From positions 78,578,854 through 78,642,853 of the forward strand of contig CM060312.1 in the NCBI GenBank assembly GCA_030674185.1: 64,000 nucleotides of DNA, read 5' to 3'. The translations under genes and the position numbers were made by a program. Below the pieces are notes generated by a model. The model was given only the letters and a program-made list of their open reading frames with translations, was not told the DNA's origin and did no database searches. The DNA is from Monoplex corrugatus. Taxonomy: Eukaryota; Mollusca; Gastropoda; Littorinimorpha; Ranellidae. Below are positions 60,148-64,000 of the stretch, piece by piece (position 1 is the first letter of the stretch; each line of letters begins with the position of its first letter).

Positions 60148-60250
60148 TAAAGGCCCGTTTATACAGAGCGCGAACGCGAACGCGGCCAACGCGAACGCGA
60201 ACGCGAACGCGACTTTTTAGCAGTTCAGCCATTCAAATAGAGCGCGAACA
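60148..60250 (+). mobile_element. PIF/Harbinger left end
   Basis: TAA target trinucleotide (60148-60150), then AGGCCCGTTTATACAGAGCG and subterminal (GAACGC)n. GGGCCCGTTTACAC-like ends with GCGAACGCGAACG repeats are known from Harbinger-type elements. The reciprocal right end is not in the window. Confidence 0.75.
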
Positions 60251-60333
60251 CGAACGCGGAAAACCGTCGACGGCTTTCGAGGCGGATCGCCTTTTTCTTG
60301 TTGTGAGAGTTAAAATTTGGTCATTTTGGAATC

Positions 60334-63069
60334 ATGGCACAGGCAGAGTCAGACACGGAGGAGATTATAGCTCTGTATTTATACACAAAACAGCGTAGAA
60401 AGAGAAAGAGAGCGTGTGTCAGTGCATGAAATTTTACAGAGAAGAAGTGAATATGGAGAGTACCACCACCTCGTCCAAGAACTGCATTTTCATCCTGCAA
60501 AATTCCAGCAATATTTTCGAATGACTGAGGAGCGATTTGACTACATTTTGGAATTAATTCGAGACGACATTTGCAAACAAGATACTAATTGGAAGAAGGC
60601 CATCACCCCAAGAGAACGACTGGCCATTTGTTTGAGGTAAGTAAAGTTTTAGTGTTTTCCCTATACCAAGTTAATTTTGGATCTGCAATGTTTATATTTG
60701 AGTGGGAAATACTGTAGCAGACACACATTGACAAGGATGGAAAAATAATTTTTAAGACTTTCAAAAGTGGAGTATAGATAGAAAACCTGTAAGTGGGCTA
60801 CCTCCATCATGAAAGAAGAGAAGAAGAAGAAGAGAGAAGAAGAAGAAGAAGAAGAAGAAGAAGAAGAAGAAGAAGAAGAAGAAGAAGAAACAAAAGGTTC
60901 AAACTATATTGATCCATCCGTGTAAAATTATGATTAAAAGATTGTAATTATACAATGCATTCGTTAACTAAAATAATACTTGAATAGCATTTCAAACATT
61001 TATTATGTATGCGTGTGTTCAGTGCAGTAAATCGTTATAACAGGTTTGAGTGAAAAAGAACCATTTGTAAAAAGAATCATAATTATTGTACTATCGATTA
61101 TTTATCGATTCAAATGTCCAAAATGAAAATAATTACAGTTTGTTCCATCGAATCTTGTGATTAAAACAGTTCAAAATGAAGAAAATAATAATTTCTTTCC
61201 CATCGAATCTTTATGAAAACAGTTCAAATGTTCAAAATTAGCATAAACACTGTTGTGTGTTTCTCATTTTGTTTAGCAATATTTTCCTAAATCAAGAACT
61301 TGCCATCTGCAAATTAAAATTCTAATAACTCAAAGAACCAAAGACACCCTTGTGGTCATCACGATCACTGAGAGTCCAAAAACTGGGTGTATGACTGGAA
61401 GCCCTGAAAGGTTGATTCCAAGTTGCTGCTGACAGTGTGTTGGCTGCCCATTGGCTGCATGTCAGGCGCAGGAGATGTCATCAAACGGGTGGATGTCAAA
61501 TTCGGACGTTCCCTCATGGACTGCATGTCAAATGGTGTCGTCATTTGAGGGAAGCAGCACTGCATTTCCGCTTCATGTACGATGCTATGTATTTTGAACT
61601 TGACCTCGGCCCGTTTACGTGCAGGTAGCTTTCTGATTGTTCCGGCCATTGACTGAAGGAATAAATCCACATCATCTTGCTTTTCCTCTGTTTTCTCAGG
61701 AGTACGTGACTTCTTCTTCAAATACCGACATAAGGTGGCGTCCAAATCATCCTGAGTGCGCTTTTGTTTTCGCTTGGACGTGGACTGACTTGAGGAGGCA
61801 ACACTGGTGTTCAATGGTGTAACTGGACGATCCTGTCGTGGCTGGAAGTCAGATATTTGACTTGCATCATCTTCTTCGTCAGTGAAGTTGTCTGGTTGCA
61901 ATGGGTCCTCATCTGATCCCTCTGCCAAGTTGCTGCTGGTGGGTCTGTCACCCAAGTAGGGGGTTAGAAAGGACAGAGCTTTTGCGTACTTGTATTCCTT
62001 CACTGATTTAGCTGCATCCCCGCTCTGACATTTCAGCTTCCTTCGATATTTACAAAAGCCATCACGCACATTCTTCCAACGAGTTTCCACTTCTTTACCT
62101 GAAACAGAAATGCAGATCTCTATTAATTTTTTTATTTTTGCTTTCAGGTTCTTGACAACGGGGGATTCCTACCATACCATAGCATCGAGTTACCGTGTGG
62201 GGGTTGCCACAGTGGCGACAATCGTACGTGAAGTATGCGAGGCGATTTGGGTTCAACTACAACCAATTCATCTACCTCAGCCAACTGAAGAAATGTGGCG
62301 GCAAACTGAAAGTGGATTTCGTGAAAGATGGCAGTTCCCAAACTGCATTGGTGCTTTAGATGGAAAGCACGTATTGATTCAGGCGCCTCCCTGTTCAGGA
62401 AGTAAATACTTCAATTACAAAAAATCTTTCTCAATCGTTCTTCTGGCCCTCGTTGATTATCGGTATCGCTTTACATTTGTGGATATTGGTTCATACGGGT
62501 CAAACAGTGATTCTGGCATTTTCAAAAACACTGCATTGTTTCGAAAGATGGAAAACAAAACGCTTGCTATACCGGATGACAAACCATTGATCGTGGATGA
62601 TCAACCCTGTCCTCATGTAATAGTAGGAGATGAAGGTTTCCCGCTCATGACCAATTTGATGCGCCCGTATCCAGGTTCTGATCTGAATGATGCAAAGCGG
62701 ATATATAATTACAGATTACCGCGAGCAAGGAGAATCTCCGAAAACGCGTTTGGCATACTGGCAAATCGGTGGAGGATGTATCACAGAAAACTCTCTCTGT
62801 CACCTGAAAATGTGGACTGTGCTGTGAAAGCAACCATAGTTTTACATAACATGCTGTGTGGTGAACTTGATGAGGTCGGTGCACACAGGGCTGACGTTGA
62901 GACCATGACAACAGACATCCACGATGGTGTATTGAGGCCTTTCAGTCGAGAAGGACATCGACCCAGTAATGCAGCCATTGAGGTGCGAGAACATTTCAAA
63001 AACTACTTCGTCTCCCCAGCAGGAGCAGTCACATGGCAAATGGAAGCATGCTTTGGACATGCTAATTAG
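60334..63069 (+). CDS. PIF/Harbinger transposase (DDE), two exons
   Basis: Nuclease-fold transposase. Exon 1 ends at 60636 (TTTGAG|GTAAGT); exon 2 is 62148-63069 (TTTGCTTTCAG|GTTC); the split codon AGG is restored. Exon 1 reads SEYGEYHHLVQELHFHPAKF then MTEERFDYILELI, leading to the helix-turn-helix region LTTGDSYHTIASSYRVGVAT. Catalytic residues: Asp in CIGALDGKHVLIQAPP (residue ~145 counted from 60416), Asp in DIGSYGSNSDSGIF (~195) and Glu in ARRISENAFGILANRW (~271), so DDE is complete. The upstream ATG at 60334 opens MAQAESDTEEIIALYLYTKQ in frame +1 and stops at 60427, one base out of frame with the body that opens at 60371. This is either a 1-bp error/mutation or a different start. About 380 aa from 60416. 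Exon 2 lies inside the intron of the minus-strand MADF gene. Confidence 0.88.
60832..60889. repeat. (GAA)n in transposase intron
   Basis: GAA run; no role seen. Confidence 0.9.
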
Positions 63070-63937
63070 GACATAGACATGCACCCACGCCGGCAGAGGA
63101 CGTTTTAAACAAAGTGTGACAACAGTCAATTTCCCCAAAGAAGATAATATCATTCACAGCTCTCTGTCTAGACGTTAATGACAAGAACAGATAGACAAAC
63201 AGACAGACAGATTGCCTGTATTCATTAATGCAGTGTTTATTGTACTTCCTGTGTATCAGATCTGTCAGTGCGGAACGCAGACTTTATCGTAATTCCATTT
63301 CTTTCAGATCTAAAATGGTGTCATTATGAAGACTGCTGACATGAAAGTTAAAACGTGTTTAATTAACGAAGTGACTATTCGTAGTACTAGATCTAGATCT
63401 AAGTACTACGAATAGGGAAAAACATGCGAAGTGACTATTCGTAGTACTAGATCTAGATCTGGATTAGATCTAGATCTTCTAGATCTAGAATCGGGAGGAT
63501 TTAGGGTTAGGGTTAGAATCTAGTGATTAGGGTTTGGTTTTAGGGTTAGGGTGGTGTTTTAGGTGATAGGTTAGGGTTTCTAGGGTTAGGGTTTGGGATA
63601 TCTTCTAATCTATAAGTACTACGAATAGGGAAAAACATGGCTTTTGGCCTATTGGTAGTACTACTACGAATAGGGCTTGCCTTAATTAATGAATTGGTCC
63701 ATACAGTTATGTTATTTTCTTTTAAAGTTCCATACCATTGTTGAAACAGGCAAAATAAATTGAAATTAATTTCAATCACATACCTGTCAGTCCAACTTTC
63801 TCTCCAATTCGCTTCCAAATATCTTTCTTTTTTACTGTCTCTTTGTAAGCTTTTTCAGCTTTGTCGAACAAAACCGGATTCTTTGCAACTTCTAAAATCA
63901 AAACTTCCGTTTTATCCATTGTCTCGGCATCGGCCAT
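61365..63937 (-). CDS. MADF/BESS DNA-binding protein of the Harbinger element, two exons
   Basis: Exon 1 is 63937-63784 (ATG; ends CTGACAG|GTATGTG); exon 2 is 62098-61365 (TTTCTGTTTCAG|GTAAAG), joined in phase for 295 aa. MADF domain: EVLILEVAKNPVLFDKAEKA, KKKDIWKRIGEKVGL (exon 1, residues 11-50), continuing KEVETRWKNVRDGFCKYRRK (residues 53-72) with the expected tryptophans. An acidic linker and a basic stretch KRKQKR (~160-165) follow. A BESS motif lies near residues 194-229: VDLFLQSMAGTIRKLPARKR. MADF proteins bind DNA and BESS mediates protein contacts. In two-gene Harbinger elements such a partner (Myb/MADF-like) helps recruit transposase to the ends. Exon 2 lies inside the transposase intron, antisense. 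No stop or frameshift. Confidence 0.87.
63367..63680. repeat. Inverted-repeat insert with TTAGGG motifs
   Basis: ACTATTCGTAGTACT and its complement AGTACTACGAATAG occur at 63373/63402, at 63433/63616 and again near 63657, around AGATCTAGATCT palindromes. Between 63498 and 63590 TTAGGG and TTAGGGTT recur about eight times. It sits in the MADF intron. Likely a MITE or fold-back element with a telomere-like core. Confidence 0.6.
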
Positions 63938-64000
63938 ACCCTACAAGCAAAGTAGACTAGATCTGCATAGGAAAAGCCATGCCTACAAGTTTCTATTTTC

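Noticed and set aside
61437..61822. Plus-strand ORFs within the MADF exon
   Set aside because: Antisense shadows of a clear MADF/BESS coding exon.

Overview
This is animal DNA with no sign of bacterial gene organisation: there are introns with GT/AG borders, tRNA-headed SINEs, several clades of non-LTR retrotransposon, a PIF/Harbinger DNA transposon, a metazoan-type 5S rRNA gene, short TTAGGG tracts and abundant microsatellites and minisatellites. The 5S sequence and the LINE types fit a marine mollusc, most likely a gastropod, but that placement is inference. No complete host protein-coding gene can be recognised. What is here is almost entirely repeats, with a few weak candidate host exons.

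Layout. 0-11 kb: 3' ends and pieces of two APE-type LINE families (called LINE-A and LINE-B here), a tRNA-derived SINE (SINE-A), two copies of a palindromic TTAA-flanked MITE, and a tRNA-headed SINE-C copy. 11-19 kb: a GC-rich 206-bp tandem dimer, a 55-bp satellite, a SINE-A copy inserted in a 45-bp repeat, one 5S rRNA gene, and SINE-D copies, one of which has expanded into a 15 x 31-bp array. 18-27 kb: weak exon candidates and further arrays of 18, 52 and about 115 bp. 27-34 kb: eight irregularly repeated blocks full of (AC)n. 35-36.5 kb: a LINE-A reverse transcriptase fragment carrying a 248-bp triplication. 36.5-42.4 kb: a satellite of about 95 copies of a 50-bp unit, broken by a 0.7-kb DNA-transposon-like insert. 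42.4-44.8 kb: a decayed CR1/Jockey-type LINE. 44.8-58 kb: layered SINEs, MITEs, LINE-A tails and an L2-like LINE with clear target-site duplications. 58.6-59.4 kb: an RNase H fragment of an I-like LINE. 60.1-64 kb: a two-gene PIF/Harbinger transposon whose right end lies outside the window.

The most notable object is the Harbinger element. Its transposase (+ strand) and its MADF/BESS DNA-binding partner (- strand) are interleaved: each gene has one intron, and each intron holds an exon of the other gene. In this superfamily transposase and a Myb/MADF-type protein are known to act together on the element ends. The rest of the window is a readable record of insertions into insertions: LINE-A into SINE-C twice with exact 11-bp duplications, a MITE into SINE-B at TTAA, and SINE-A into a minisatellite. 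Minisatellites have also grown out of SINE sequence.
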